This document shows, piece after piece, positions 9,377 to 18,900 of a stretch of 39,062 nucleotides of DNA (position 1 is its first letter; each line of letters starts with the position of its first letter). The position numbers were made by a program, and so were the translations under genes. The notes beneath the pieces were generated by a model that saw only the letters and a list, made by a program, of their open reading frames with translations, made no database searches and had not been told where the DNA came from. Origin of the DNA: Rhodospirillaceae bacterium. GTDB taxonomy: Bacteria; Pseudomonadota; Alphaproteobacteria; Rhodospirillales; JABJKH01. The DNA lies in NCBI GenBank assembly GCA_018660465.1, contig JABJKH010000113.1, forward strand, positions 1 to 39,062, written 5' to 3'.

Positions 9377-9952
9377 ATGACAATTGCAAAAGACGCAAAA
9401 CACAATACGACGATGATTTCACCCTGGGTTAAACGGTTCGCACCTTTGGTTCCGGAAGGCGGCGATGTGCTAGATTTAGCATGTGGAAGTGGGCGCCACA
9501 TGCGCCACTTTTTAAGCAGAGGCCACCCCGTTATCGCTTTAGACCGAGATGTTGAGAAGGTCTCAGATTTCGCGTCGAACCCAAACGTCGAGATTATTAA
9601 AGCAGATTTAGAAGCCGGTCATACATGGCCCTTCCCGGATCGGAGGTTTGCCGGAATCGTGGTCACAAATTACCTTTATCGCCCTTTATTTCCGACTCTT
9701 GTCGATGCTTTAGCTGAGGGCGGTATTTTAATTTATGAAACGTTTGGAATTGGCAACGAACGCCACGGACACCCACGCAATCCGGACTTTCTTCTCCAAA
9801 ACCATGAACTCCTGGATTTTTTCAAAGATCGGCTAAAGATCATTGCCTTTGAGCAAGGCATCGCCGACCCGCCTCCCCACACCAGAGTGCTTCAACGTAT
9901 TTGCGCAACCAAACGCGCAGACGCTGAACCACTCAAACTATTTTCGGATTAG
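9377..9952 (+). CDS. Small class I SAM-dependent methyltransferase
   Basis: 191-aa cytoplasmic methyltransferase fold. Motif I is VLDLACGSGRH (31-41), followed by VIALDRDVEKV. ADLEAGHTWPFPDRRFAGIVVTNYLYRPLFP forms the strand-4 region, and ILIYETFGIGNERHG follows. It resembles the short TehB/UbiE-like methyltransferases of alphaproteobacteria. The substrate is unknown. M13 could be an alternative start. The last 4 bp overlap the end of the convergent Nit-type amidase. The 113 bp upstream are shared with the divergent DUF1178 gene. Confidence 0.85.
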   Translation: MTIAKDAKHNTTMISPWVKRFAPLVPEGGDVLDLACGSGRHMRHFLSRGHPVIALDRDVEKVSDFASNPNVEIIKADLEAGHTWPFPDRRFAGIVVTNYLYRPLFPTLVDALAEGGILIYETFGIGNERHGHPRNPDFLLQNHELLDFFKDRLKIIAFEQGIADPPPHTRVLQRICATKRADAEPLKLFSD

Positions 9953-10770
9953 GCGTCAAACGTCCGATCATGGGTTAAAGAGGGGACTTTCCCCCGGGCC
10001 TTGGCCACCTTGGAGACATCAATATCGGCAATGACGAAGCCGGTTTCTTCACCGCCGTCGGCCAATACCTCGCCCCACGGATCAATGATCAGAGAATGCC
10101 CATAGGTTTCGCGGCCTTCCGCATGCTCACCCGTTTGTGCCGCCGCGAAAATAAAGCATCCGTTTTCAATGGCCCGGGACCGCAGTAATACATGCCAATG
10201 CGCTTTGCCGGTCGTGCGGGTGAAGGCTGCAGGCACGGTGATGAAGTCTGCGCCAGCATGGCCATGGGCACGATAAAGATGGGGAAACCGTACATCATAG
10301 CAAATCGTCATCCCCAATTTGCCCCAGGGAAGATCAGCCATGACACTTGATTTCCCCGGCTCATAAAGCTTTGATTCGCGGTAGAATTCACCGTTGCCCA
10401 AGTCCACATCAAACATATGAATCTTGTCATACTGCGCCTTAATATCGCCATCAGGACCAATCAAAAACGACCGATTGGCGGCTTTATCATCGCCGATCCT
10501 AATCAGGAGTGAACCCGCCAATAGCCAAGCGCCGGTTTCCTCTGCCAACTTTTGGAACGCCTTCAGGCATTCGTCTTCTTCCTGATATCTGATTTTTTCT
10601 CGAAGCTGGCGGCCCTTAGGCTCCATCAAGTTCACGCATTCGGGCGTCGTAATAAAATCCGCGCCAGCATCCCGTGCTTGGCGAATGAAATCGCTGGCTT
10701 GCTCAATACTAGGGGCCACATCGCGCGGTGAATTGGTTTGGACGCAGGCAACTTTGAAAGTGTCAGACAT
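9949..10770 (-). CDS. Carbon-nitrogen hydrolase, Nit/deaminated-glutathione amidase type
   Basis: 273-aa nitrilase-superfamily amidase. The catalytic triad is visible: E44 (TTPECVNLM), K116 (YDKIHMFDVD) and C157 (GMTICYDVRFPHLYRAH). The motif spacing and the LGNGEFYRES segment match the Nit1/YbeM group, which hydrolyses deaminated glutathione to 2-oxoglutarate plus Cys-Gly as metabolite repair. Followed upstream on the same strand by grxC and comF, with a 7-bp gap from grxC. The substrate is inferred from the family. Confidence 0.9.
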   Translation of the reverse strand: MSDTFKVACVQTNSPRDVAPSIEQASDFIRQARDAGADFITTPECVNLMEPKGRQLREKIRYQEEDECLKAFQKLAEETGAWLLAGSLLIRIGDDKAANRSFLIGPDGDIKAQYDKIHMFDVDLGNGEFYRESKLYEPGKSSVMADLPWGKLGMTICYDVRFPHLYRAHGHAGADFITVPAAFTRTTGKAHWHVLLRSRAIENGCFIFAAAQTGEHAEGRETYGHSLIIDPWGEVLADGGEETGFVIADIDVSKVAKARGKVPSLTHDRTFDA

Positions 10771-10777
10771 GTTAGGC

Positions 10778-11032
10778 CTATTTTAAAAGCGCATCGAGTT
10801 CGTCGTCGAATTCCAGCTCAAACAAATCGTCGCAGCCGCCAACATGCTTATCGCCAATAAAAATCTGCGGCACTGTGGTACCACCATTGGATCGCGTTTC
10901 CATTTCCTGGCGCTTACCACGGTCCATCATGACGTTAATCTCGGTAAATTCGACGCCTTTTTTGGACAGCAACATTTTTGCCTGGGCGCAAAACCCGCAA
11001 ATCGGCGTCGTATAAATTTCAACCTTCGGCAC
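10778..11032 (-). CDS. grxC: Glutaredoxin 3 (dithiol)
   Basis: Small redoxin that reduces disulfides with glutathione, 84 aa. The active site is CGFC at residues 12-15 (YTTPICGFC), with TVPQIFIGDKHVGGCDDL as the cis-Pro/glutathione-binding part. The start is GTG 11032: a strong AGGAG (minus strand, about 11041-11045) lies 8 bp upstream, and the protein begins VPKVEIYTT as in relatives. The longer upstream frame has no such site and would enter comF. In line with comF and the Nit amidase. Confidence 0.95.
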   Translation of the reverse strand: MPKVEIYTTPICGFCAQAKMLLSKKGVEFTEINVMMDRGKRQEMETRSNGGTTVPQIFIGDKHVGGCDDLFELEFDDELDALLK

Positions 11033-11102
11033 TCTAATTTCTCCTGAAGATGGATGTAAGCGACCCGATATATAATTTGCCCAAGCTCTATGCGCAACCA
11101 CA

Positions 11103-11891
11103 CTAAATAGATGCCCGAACAACCCTGGCCAGGGTCAACACATTCACCGACGACGCCCCCGCCCGCCGCAGTACCCGAGCGCAGGCGGAAACCGTTGCTC
11201 CAGTAGTGAAAACATCGTCCACTAACAAAACAGCCTTTCCTTCGGCTAGGGTTTTGCGCTTGGGCTTCATGACGATGGCACCTTGCAAGTTCCGCTGCCG
11301 GGCCAAGGCGCTGAGTTTTCCCTGGGGTGGAGTGCGTTTACGGCGAACCAAAAGATCAGGCACGACGTCTATCCCTGATAATCCGCCAATCTCGTGCGCC
11401 AACAGGGCTGCTTGATTAAACTTTCGGGCGAACAATCGGGTCCAATGCAGGGGTACCGGGACAATAACGTCTGAGTTCGCAATCAAGTCTGCCCCCGTTC
11501 GCGCCATCCAGCGACCAAAGGCAGGGGCGGCTTCGGTTCGGTCGCCATGCTTGAACCCCAAAACAAGACGGCGGCTGGCATCGTCATACACCATAGCCGA
11601 ACGCGCGCGGTCGAAATCTGGCGCTTGGCGGCTGCACACACCGCAAATGCTGCCTTCGCCCGCGTCAAATTCAAACGGCAGCGCGCAGATGTCGCAATAG
11701 GGTGCACTCGGAAAAGTGATCTTTGCCCAGCACGCCGAACACAACGCCCCCTGCTCACCGACCATGTCATTGCACGCCAAACATTGATGCGGCAGCAACA
11801 GGTCCAGTACGGTCCGCGCCAGAAGTCGGACCGGATTATCCGGAGATGTTCCCTTCACAGCATCATTTAATGTCATGTCGTCTTGTGTCAT
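11103..11891 (-). CDS. comF: ComF family amidophosphoribosyltransferase-like protein
   Basis: 262 aa, a double zinc-ribbon plus PRTase fold linked to DNA uptake in competent bacteria. The N-terminal cysteine pairs are HQCLACNDM, LCSACWA, YCDICALPF and ICGVCSRQ. The PRPP-binding loop VLLVDDVFTTGATVSAC is near residues 216-232. The start could be M1 (11891) or M6 (11876). The neighbouring methyltransferase begins on the other strand only about 10-20 bp away. The PRTase substrate is unknown. Confidence 0.93.
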   Translation of the reverse strand: MTQDDMTLNDAVKGTSPDNPVRLLARTVLDLLLPHQCLACNDMVGEQGALCSACWAKITFPSAPYCDICALPFEFDAGEGSICGVCSRQAPDFDRARSAMVYDDASRRLVLGFKHGDRTEAAPAFGRWMARTGADLIANSDVIVPVPLHWTRLFARKFNQAALLAHEIGGLSGIDVVPDLLVRRKRTPPQGKLSALARQRNLQGAIVMKPKRKTLAEGKAVLLVDDVFTTGATVSACARVLRRAGASSVNVLTLARVVRASI

Positions 11892-11896
11892 ATAAT
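11867..11896 (+). promoter_or_regulatory. Possible -10/-35 for the NDUFAF5-like gene
   Basis: A perfect TATAAT lies at 11891-11896. A weak -35 (TTAATG, 11867-11872) is 18 bp upstream. Initiation about 7 bp past the -10 would fall near 11903, which favours ATG 11913 over ATG 11901 for the downstream gene. The promoter overlaps the comF 5' end. Confidence 0.4.
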
Positions 11897-11912
11897 AACC
11901 ATGTCGGAATCC

Positions 11913-12785
11913 ATGTCAGTCTTCAACCGTCAAGCTGTTCGGCAGCACCGCGACCGGGCCGCTGGTAAACTAGACAACTACGACTTTCTTATCCAAGAAG
12001 TCGCAGACCGTCTGGCCGACCGGCTGGAAGATTTCGCGCGAACGTTTCCCTTGGCCCTGGACCTGGGGTGTCACACCGGCCAATTGGGCCGTGTCTTAAA
12101 AAACCAAGCGAAAATTGAAAGCCTCATCCAGTCCGATTTCTCGACCGCCATGGCGGCGCGCGCTGGAGAGCAAACGATTGTCACCGATGAAGAAGCCTTG
12201 CCGTTTGGTGAAAACACCTTTGATGCAATCTTCAGTTGCCTGTCGCTGCATTGGGTGAATGACCTACCAGGTGCCCTTGCCCAAATTCGCCGCGCCTTAA
12301 AACCGGACGGCTTGTTTCTGGCCGCAATGTTGGGAGGCGACACTTTGCACGAACTCCGCGCCGCTTTGACCCATTCTGAAATAGCAGAAGCAGGAGGGGC
12401 CCATCCAAGAGTCTCCCCCTTTGCCGATGTGCGAGATGCAGGCGGGTTACTGCAACGCGCCGGGTTTGCGCTGCCGGTTGCAGATATGGATGACATCGCC
12501 GTTTCTTATGCCGATCCAGTAAAATTAATGACTGATTTACGCGGCATGGGGGAGACCAATGCAGTCGCAGCCCGGGCGCTAAATTTCACCCGACCTGCAA
12601 CTCTAATGCGGGCCGCGGCGCACTACCGTGATTTATTTGAAGACAGCGACGGGCGCGTTCCCGCAACCTTCCAAGTGATATTTCTAACCGCCTGGGCCCC
12701 ACACGCCAGCCAACAACAACCCTTAAAACGCGGCACCGCAACCAAACGATTATCAGACGCCCTGGATACAGATGAAATTTCCTGA
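11913..12785 (+). CDS. NDUFAF5/BioC-like SAM-dependent methyltransferase
   Basis: Methyltransferase of the family that includes mitochondrial NDUFAF5, an assembly factor acting on complex I subunit NDUFS7; BioC is a relative. ATG 11913 gives 290 aa starting MSVFNRQAVRQHRDRAAG, the place where relatives start. ATG 11901 adds four residues. Motif I is ALDLGCHTGQLG, and FDAIFSCLSLHWVNDLPGAL is the characteristic central segment. ALKPDGLFLAAMLGGDTLHELR follows. A role in respiratory complex I assembly is inferred from the family. The end overlaps sfsA by 14 bp. Confidence 0.85.
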   Translation: MSVFNRQAVRQHRDRAAGKLDNYDFLIQEVADRLADRLEDFARTFPLALDLGCHTGQLGRVLKNQAKIESLIQSDFSTAMAARAGEQTIVTDEEALPFGENTFDAIFSCLSLHWVNDLPGALAQIRRALKPDGLFLAAMLGGDTLHELRAALTHSEIAEAGGAHPRVSPFADVRDAGGLLQRAGFALPVADMDDIAVSYADPVKLMTDLRGMGETNAVAARALNFTRPATLMRAAAHYRDLFEDSDGRVPATFQVIFLTAWAPHASQQQPLKRGTATKRLSDALDTDEIS

Positions 12786-13482
12786 CCCCCTGATCCGTGG
12801 CACTCTGATCAAGCGGTACAAGCGATTCCTCACTGACGTTGAGCTAGAAAATGGTGAGATGGTCACCGCCCATTGCGCCAATCCTGGGTCGATGTTGAGC
12901 CTTATTGAGGAAGGCGCAGAAGTCTGGCTCTCCCCCGCCCGCAACCCCAAGCGAAAGCTTAAATATACCTGGGAACTCATCCGCATCGGCGGCGGCTTGG
13001 TAGGTCTGAACACGGCGCTCGCCAATGCAATAGTCGAAGAAGCCATCACCGGCAGCGTTATTTCTGAGCTGTCCGGTTACACAACCCTCCGCCGGGAAGT
13101 AAAATACGGCCAGAACTCGCGCATCGATATCTTATTGGAAGAAGACGCCCGCCCAACCTCCTACGTCGAAATTAAAAGCGTCACCATGAAACGCGACCTC
13201 TCCCCCTCGGCCTCAGCGGAATTTCCAGACTCTGTCACGACCCGGGGCAGCAAACATTTGGGCGAACTGGCGGACATGGTCAGCGAAGGCCACCGCGCCG
13301 TTATGATGTATCTTGTACAACGTGAAGACAGCACGCGAATGACTATCGCCGAAGACATTGACCCGGCTTATGCTGAAAATTTGAAGGCGGCAATGGCGAA
13401 CGGTGTAGAAGCCATCGCATATACGTGTAAAATGTCGCCAGAGGAAATTTTAGTGACATCTCCCGTGGAATTGGTCTTATAA
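12772..13482 (+). CDS. sfsA: SfsA family DNA/RNA nuclease
   Basis: 236 aa, full length for the family. It opens with the OB-fold part (LIRGTLIKRYKRFLTDVELENG) and the signature AHCANPGSM. The PD-(D/E)XK-type nuclease half carries RIDILLEE and YVEIKSVTM near residues 118-142. SfsA was first linked to maltose gene expression in E. coli; nuclease activity is reported for the family. Translation probably couples to the preceding methyltransferase through a 14-bp overlap. Confidence 0.95.
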   Translation: MKFPDPLIRGTLIKRYKRFLTDVELENGEMVTAHCANPGSMLSLIEEGAEVWLSPARNPKRKLKYTWELIRIGGGLVGLNTALANAIVEEAITGSVISELSGYTTLRREVKYGQNSRIDILLEEDARPTSYVEIKSVTMKRDLSPSASAEFPDSVTTRGSKHLGELADMVSEGHRAVMMYLVQREDSTRMTIAEDIDPAYAENLKAAMANGVEAIAYTCKMSPEEILVTSPVELVL

Positions 13483-13539
13483 AGCCCCTATATGGTTTAG
13501 AACCCTGTATTTTTTAATTTTAAATGTCATAATAATCCC

Positions 13540-14361
13540 ATGAACGATATTAGCGTTAACGCCGCAGGCGGCATCGAAAGAAGCATCAAGACCCATGGCC
13601 CCGAAGCCTTTGAGGGCATGCGGAAGGCTGGCCGCTTGGCAGCCGAAACCTTGGATTATCTTGTCCCTTTCATTAAGCCCGGCATCACCACCGACGACAT
13701 TGATAAGCTCGTCCACGACTTTACTTTGGACCATGGCGCGGTTCCGGCCCCCTTGGGCTACCGCGGCTTTCCGAAATCAGTTTGCACCTCGGTCAACCAC
13801 GTTGTCTGTCACGGCATCCCCGGCGACAAAGTCTTAAAAGACGGCGACATCATTAACATTGATGTAACGCCAATCCTTGATACGTGGTACGGCGATTCAA
13901 GCCGGATGTTCACGGTCGGCAAGGCCAGTGTTAAAGCCAAGCGCCTGATCGAGGTAACATTCGAAGCCATGTGGCGGGGTATTAACGTGGTCAAACCAGG
14001 CGCCACCGTCGGTGACATCGGCCACGCCATTCAATCCTATGCTGAATCCCAACGTTATTCCGTGGTTCGGGATTTTTGTGGCCATGGCTTGGGTCAAATT
14101 TTCCACGATGCGCCCAACATCCTTCATTATGGAAACCCGGGCGAAGGGACTGTGCTGACCGAAGGCATGTTCTTTACCATTGAGCCGATGGTGAATATTG
14201 GTCGCCATGAAGTCAAAATCTTGGAAGACGGCTGGACCGCAGTCACCAAGGACCGCTCTCTATCATCCCAGTTCGAACATTCCCTTGGCGTGACTGCCGA
14301 TGGCTTTGAAGTCTTCACCCAATCCCCGAAGGGGCTGGACCTCCCGCCCTACGATGGCTGA
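13540..14361 (+). CDS. map: Methionine aminopeptidase, type I
   Basis: Removes the initiator methionine from nascent proteins; a two-metal enzyme of 273 aa. The metal ligands fall exactly at family spacing: D108 (NIDVTPILD), D119 (YGDSS), H182 (FCGHGLG), E215 (TIEPM) and E246 (SQFEHS). The substrate-side H91 is in HVVCHGIPG. Preceded by 57 bp of AT-rich DNA that probably holds its promoter. The end overlaps radC by 8 bp. map-radC adjacency is common in alphaproteobacteria. Confidence 0.98.
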   Translation: MNDISVNAAGGIERSIKTHGPEAFEGMRKAGRLAAETLDYLVPFIKPGITTDDIDKLVHDFTLDHGAVPAPLGYRGFPKSVCTSVNHVVCHGIPGDKVLKDGDIINIDVTPILDTWYGDSSRMFTVGKASVKAKRLIEVTFEAMWRGINVVKPGATVGDIGHAIQSYAESQRYSVVRDFCGHGLGQIFHDAPNILHYGNPGEGTVLTEGMFFTIEPMVNIGRHEVKILEDGWTAVTKDRSLSSQFEHSLGVTADGFEVFTQSPKGLDLPPYDG

Positions 14362-15046
14362 GAAAAAAGCTAAACCGCCTCATTACGCAGGCCACCGCGC
14401 CAGATTGCGCGAGCGGTTTCTGAAATCCGGCGGCGATGCCTTGCCGGATTACGAGCTGCTGGAACTGGTCTTGTTCATGGCAGTGACACGCCGTGATGTG
14501 AAACCGCTGGCGAAATCCCTGTTGGAAACCTTCGGTTCCTTCGCCGAAGTAATCAGTGCCGAGCCCGCGGAACTCAGCAAGGTCAACGGCATGGGGGAGA
14601 CCACTGTCGTCGCCCTTAAATCTATCCGCGCCGCCGCACTTAAACTCATCAGTGACGAGGTCATGCAACGCCCGGTGCTCAGCAATTGGCAATCCCTGGT
14701 GGACTACTGCCGCGCCGCAATGGCTTACGAGAAAACCGAACAATTCCGCGTGCTGTTCCTGAATAAGAAAAACATCCTTATCGCCGACGAAGTCCAACAA
14801 CGCGGCACCGTGGATCACACGCCGGTGTATCCAAGGGAAGTCGTCAAACGCGCCCTGGAACTTAGCGCCACGGCAATCATCCTCGTCCACAACCACCCCT
14901 CAGGTGATCCGTCCCCGTCGCGCGACGACATAGACATGACCAAAGAAATCCGCGACGCTGGAGAAAAACTTGGAATTGTGCTGCATGACCATATCGTGGT
15001 GAGCAAGTCGGGGACGAGGTCGTTTAAGAGTATGGGGTTGATTTAG
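14354..15046 (+). CDS. radC: RadC/MPN (JAMM) domain protein
   Basis: 230 aa from ATG 14354, inside the last codons of map (8-bp overlap). The frame is open further 5' but only as a shadow of map. The N-terminal helix-hairpin-helix part ([36 protein letters not shown]) is followed by the JAMM metalloprotease-like motif [14 protein letters not shown] around 178-191. Historically named a DNA repair protein. The biochemical role remains unclear. Confidence 0.96.
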   Translation: MAEKKAKPPHYAGHRARLRERFLKSGGDALPDYELLELVLFMAVTRRDVKPLAKSLLETFGSFAEVISAEPAELSKVNGMGETTVVALKSIRAAALKLISDEVMQRPVLSNWQSLVDYCRAAMAYEKTEQFRVLFLNKKNILIADEVQQRGTVDHTPVYPREVVKRALELSATAIILVHNHPSGDPSPSRDDIDMTKEIRDAGEKLGIVLHDHIVVSKSGTRSFKSMGLI

Positions 15047-15186
15047 GGTTCTTTTCGGTCAGAATTGCTAATCAAGAGTTAGCTCCAATCCCCAGAGACG
15101 CCTGCTTCACAGTCGAAAACCGTCCTATTTAATTGTTCAATCGGACTTCTGGGTGTGGCCACAAGCGGAAAGGCTCTTGCATTTCT

Positions 15187-15248
15187 AATATTATGTGCCT
15201 CAAATATTATAGCTTAGTAACGACGACTTGTTTTTATGAGACGTCGTT
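15187..15248. promoter_or_regulatory. Direct and inverted repeats upstream of the sensor gene
   Basis: The 228-bp gap after radC contains a direct repeat AATATTAT (15187-15194 and 15203-15210, 16-bp offset). A perfect inverted repeat AACGACG/CGTCGTT (15219-15225 / 15242-15248) ends 27 bp before the sensor ATG. Placement suggests operator or promoter elements. No regulator is identified. Confidence 0.35.
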
Positions 15249-15274
15249 TGTCGAAACCACATAGAGCGCTTTGA

Positions 15275-15787
15275 ATGCCAGTTCGCGTATTGTGTATTCT
15301 ACTTTCTCTGGCTATGGCTTTCATCAGTTGGTCAGTCGCATCTGTGAGCGCATCCGGTTTGGAGAAACCTGAGATTCTCCAATTACGTGCTTTCGCTCAA
15401 GAGATCGAGTCCATTGACGCTATCTTGACCACGTCGGCGCTGACCTTTGCGTTCACCCAGGATGACAAATGGTTAAAAGTTTATAGGGAAAATGAAGTCA
15501 AGCTTGGGGCGCTACTCGAAGAGGCCCTATCTCGTGCCCATGAAAGCGACTCCGCTCTTCTGAAACGCATGGACGAAGAGAATGAGCGGCTCGTTAAAAT
15601 GGAAGTTCGTGCCATCGAATTGACCCAACAAGGGAAGGGCCGGCAAGCTGCGGAAATTCTCAATAGTAAGCAATATCAGGAAGAGAAACTAAGATTACGA
15701 CAATCAATCGACACATACTTCCTCTCCCTAGAGAAGCACCTTCAACTTGAAGAGAAGCAGGACCTAGAGATCCCACAGTCCAACTAA
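15275..15787 (+). CDS. N-terminal part of a split sensor: signal peptide plus helical periplasmic domain
   Basis: 170 aa. Residues 1-27 are a clear signal peptide or anchor (VLCILLSLAMAFISWSVASV). Residues 30-160 are predicted almost all-helical. LTTSALTFAFTQDDKWLKVYR followed by ENERLVKMEVRAIELTQQG and AAEILNSKQYQEEK resembles the four-helix periplasmic sensing modules of Rhodospirillales receptors. The frame ends at TAA 15785. The frame of the next protein, open from 15751, continues as QLTDAEESWIASHP, a typical start of a substrate-binding domain. A one-base loss between 15751 and 15787 most simply explains the split. As it stands the product would be an exported orphan domain. Confidence 0.75.
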   Translation: MPVRVLCILLSLAMAFISWSVASVSASGLEKPEILQLRAFAQEIESIDAILTTSALTFAFTQDDKWLKVYRENEVKLGALLEEALSRAHESDSALLKRMDEENERLVKMEVRAIELTQQGKGRQAAEILNSKQYQEEKLRLRQSIDTYFLSLEKHLQLEEKQDLEIPQSN

Positions 15788-15906
15788 CGGATGCTGAAGA
15801 GTCATGGATTGCTTCTCATCCTCGTATCCGAGTCCATAACGATACCGCCTGGCCACCGTTTAATTTCGCGGAAAACGGAAAACCCAAAGGCTATTCCATC
15901 GATTTC

Positions 15907-18900
15907 ATGAATCTTTTGGCCAAAAAAGCCGGGCTTGAGATCGAGTATATAACGGGCCCTACTTGGGATGAGTTTATGGGCATGATGCGCGCGGGCAATC
16001 TAGATGTAATGCTCAACATCATCCGCACACCTGAACGGGAAAAAGATTTCCTGTTTACCAAACCCTATGCATCTAACCCCAACGTCATTTTGAGCCGCCA
16101 GAAAGTTCCCTACGACAGCCTAGACCAACTAAAAGGCAAGACCGTTGCCGTGCCTAAGGGATTCTATTTAGAGGAAATTCTGCGACGGAAATATCCGGAT
16201 ATCGTTATTCATACGAAAAAGAATGTTCTCGATAGCATGAACGCGGTTGTCGTTGGTGAGGCCGATGCAGTGGTGGGCGAGGTCGCCATCTTCAATTTTC
16301 TTATGAGTGAGCATACCATGTTTGGGCTGGCACTCTCAAAGCCCATCAAAATCGGTGATTACGACACCAGTCGGCTCGCTATTGCTACCGGAAAAACGCT
16401 ACCCCACCTCAATTCCATCCTTCAAAAGGCCATGAAAACCATCACCGCCGATGAGAAAACCACGCTCTTAAAACGCTGGATCGGGGACGTGCAGGATGGC
16501 AAATCCAAAGTTGATCTGACCGAGGAGGAACACCAATGGCTGAAGCAACATGGAAAATTTACCTTGGGTGTTGACCCCTCCTGGGCGCCTTTTGAATTTA
16601 TTGATGAAGAAGGTGTCTACAGTGGGATCGGTTCCAGTTATGTGGATTTGGTTGGCTCTAGACTGGGGATCACCTTAACGCCTGAAACCGGCCTGTCTTG
16701 GGCTGCGGTTTTGGACAAGGTGCGGGCCGGTGAGATTGATATTCTTCCGACAGTTGCACGATCTTCTGAAAGAGAGAAGTATCTTAATTTCTCGAAGCCC
16801 TACATCTCCTTTCCAATGGTAATTACGACCCGCAAGGACGCGCCTTTCGTTGATAGCCTTGCAGGCCTAAACGGGAAAAAAGTTGGCGTCGTCCGGGGCT
16901 ATATTACCCAGGAACTGATTGAGACCAATCAGAAAGGCATCCATGTCGTCCCCGTCCAAACTCTTTCAGAAGGTCTTAAGCAACTCAATGACGGTAAACT
17001 TGATGCCTTTATCGACAACCTGTTGACGATTACTCACGAAATTGATCGTTCAAATTTGGATGATCTCAAAATTGCATCACAGACCAAGTATAAGTTTGAA
17101 CTGTCCATGGCGGTGCGCAAGGGACTGCCTGAACTTGTCCCCATCCTTAACAAAGCGCTCTCAACTATGAATGAGCATGAGCGCGCAGCTATTGTCAACT
17201 CTTGGACAGCAATCCAGATAAGCTATGGCGTGGATACAAAAACGATTTTGCTTTGGGGCGTACCGTTGGCCATTGGCGCGATATTAATCCTGCTGATAGT
17301 TGTCTTTTGGGCAAGGTATATTCAAAAACAAAAACGGATCATACAGCAGAGCGAAGCCCAAATTACTCGAGAAAAAGAAGCTTTGGAAGCCGTTATGGAT
17401 ACGGTCGATTACGGCATTCTGTTTATGGACCCGGATTTGAAGGCGCGCATTATGAACCGGGCTTATCGGGAGATGTGGGATATAGATGACGAAATCGCCG
17501 CTGCTGAACCGTCAGTAGAGGACTTAATTCGTTATAATCAGGGTAAAGGGTTTTACGACGTTACAGACGAAGATTTCGATGAATTCGTCCTATCCCGTGT
17601 TGAGGCAATCCTAAATGGCACTGTTACCCCAATTGAGGTAAGGCAGCCTAATGGGCGTATTGTCCTTTATCAGTGTTTGGCGCTGCCGGATGGGCGACGG
17701 ATGTTGACCTACCTTGATATAACCGAACAGAAGAATACCGAACAGGCATTTCGTGACGGTGAAATGAAAATTCGGCGCATTTTCTCGACTGCCAGCGAAG
17801 GCATCTGGATGGTTGACGTGGAAATGCACACAACCGAAGTCAACGATGCCATGTGTAAAATTTTAGGACGTCCCAGCGAGGATATCATCGGGCGGTCTAT
17901 TTTCGACTTCGTCGATGAGGCCAATAAGCAGATTTTCGCCGAGCACGCCGAACGGCGCAATCGCGGAGAATCTGGCTCCTATGAAATTGGGCTGTCGCAA
18001 CCAAACGGTAACCAGATCCCCTGTCTGTTCAACGTAACGCCCATAATAAATGAAGAAGGAGTGCGTATCGGTTCTTTTGCCATGGTCACGGACATTACAG
18101 TTCGTAAGCTGGCTGAGACCAAACTTTTGCAAACGAACTTAGACTTAGCTACCCTAAATCAATGCAGTGAGATGATCTTGCACTCAGTGTCGGAATTTGA
18201 ACTGTTTCAACAGATCTGCAAAATCATTGTTGAGCGTAACAATAAATCCTTAGTATTTGTCGCTATTGCAAATCACGATGAAGCGAAATCCTTCGAATTT
18301 GTCTCTTCCGCCGGCTTCGAGGAAGGTTATTTAAGGCCCGGGGCAATTTCCTGGGATCAGGATGACAGGAAAGGAAATGGGCCAGTCGGACAAGCTTTTC
18401 GGTCCGGAAAGCCGTTTCTCGTTCGGGATACGATGACCGACCCCGCGTTCGAGCCGTGGCGAGAACCCGCGCGGGAAAGGGGGTTCGCTTCGGCAATCGC
18501 TTTGCCGCTGAAGATTGGCGATGAATCGTTTGGGGTAATCGCCATTTATTCCCCGGAGATCGATGGTTTTGACGATGACAGTATTCGCATTCTGGAACGC
18601 CTGACCAACGACACGGCTCACGGTGTCGCGGCCCTCCGTGCGGATGGTGCCCGCAAGGAAGCCGAAAAAAAATTAAAGGATACTTTCAATATCCTCTCGA
18701 GCAGCATCAATTATGCATCCCGAATTCAGCGCTCTATCCTTCCACATAATGACAGTTTTTCATCTATCTTCGAAGATTTTTTCGTGATTTGGGAGCCGCG
18801 TGACATTGTCGGTGGGGACATCTACTGGAACCGTGTTTGGGGCGACGGCATTCTTGTCATACTTGGTGACTGCACGGGACATGGTGTGCCTGGAGCCTTC

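Noticed and set aside
15751-15787. Programmed -1 ribosomal frameshift joining the sensor halves
   Set aside because: No slippery heptamer (X XXY YYZ) or strong downstream pseudoknot was visible in the overlap. Mutation or sequencing error is simpler.
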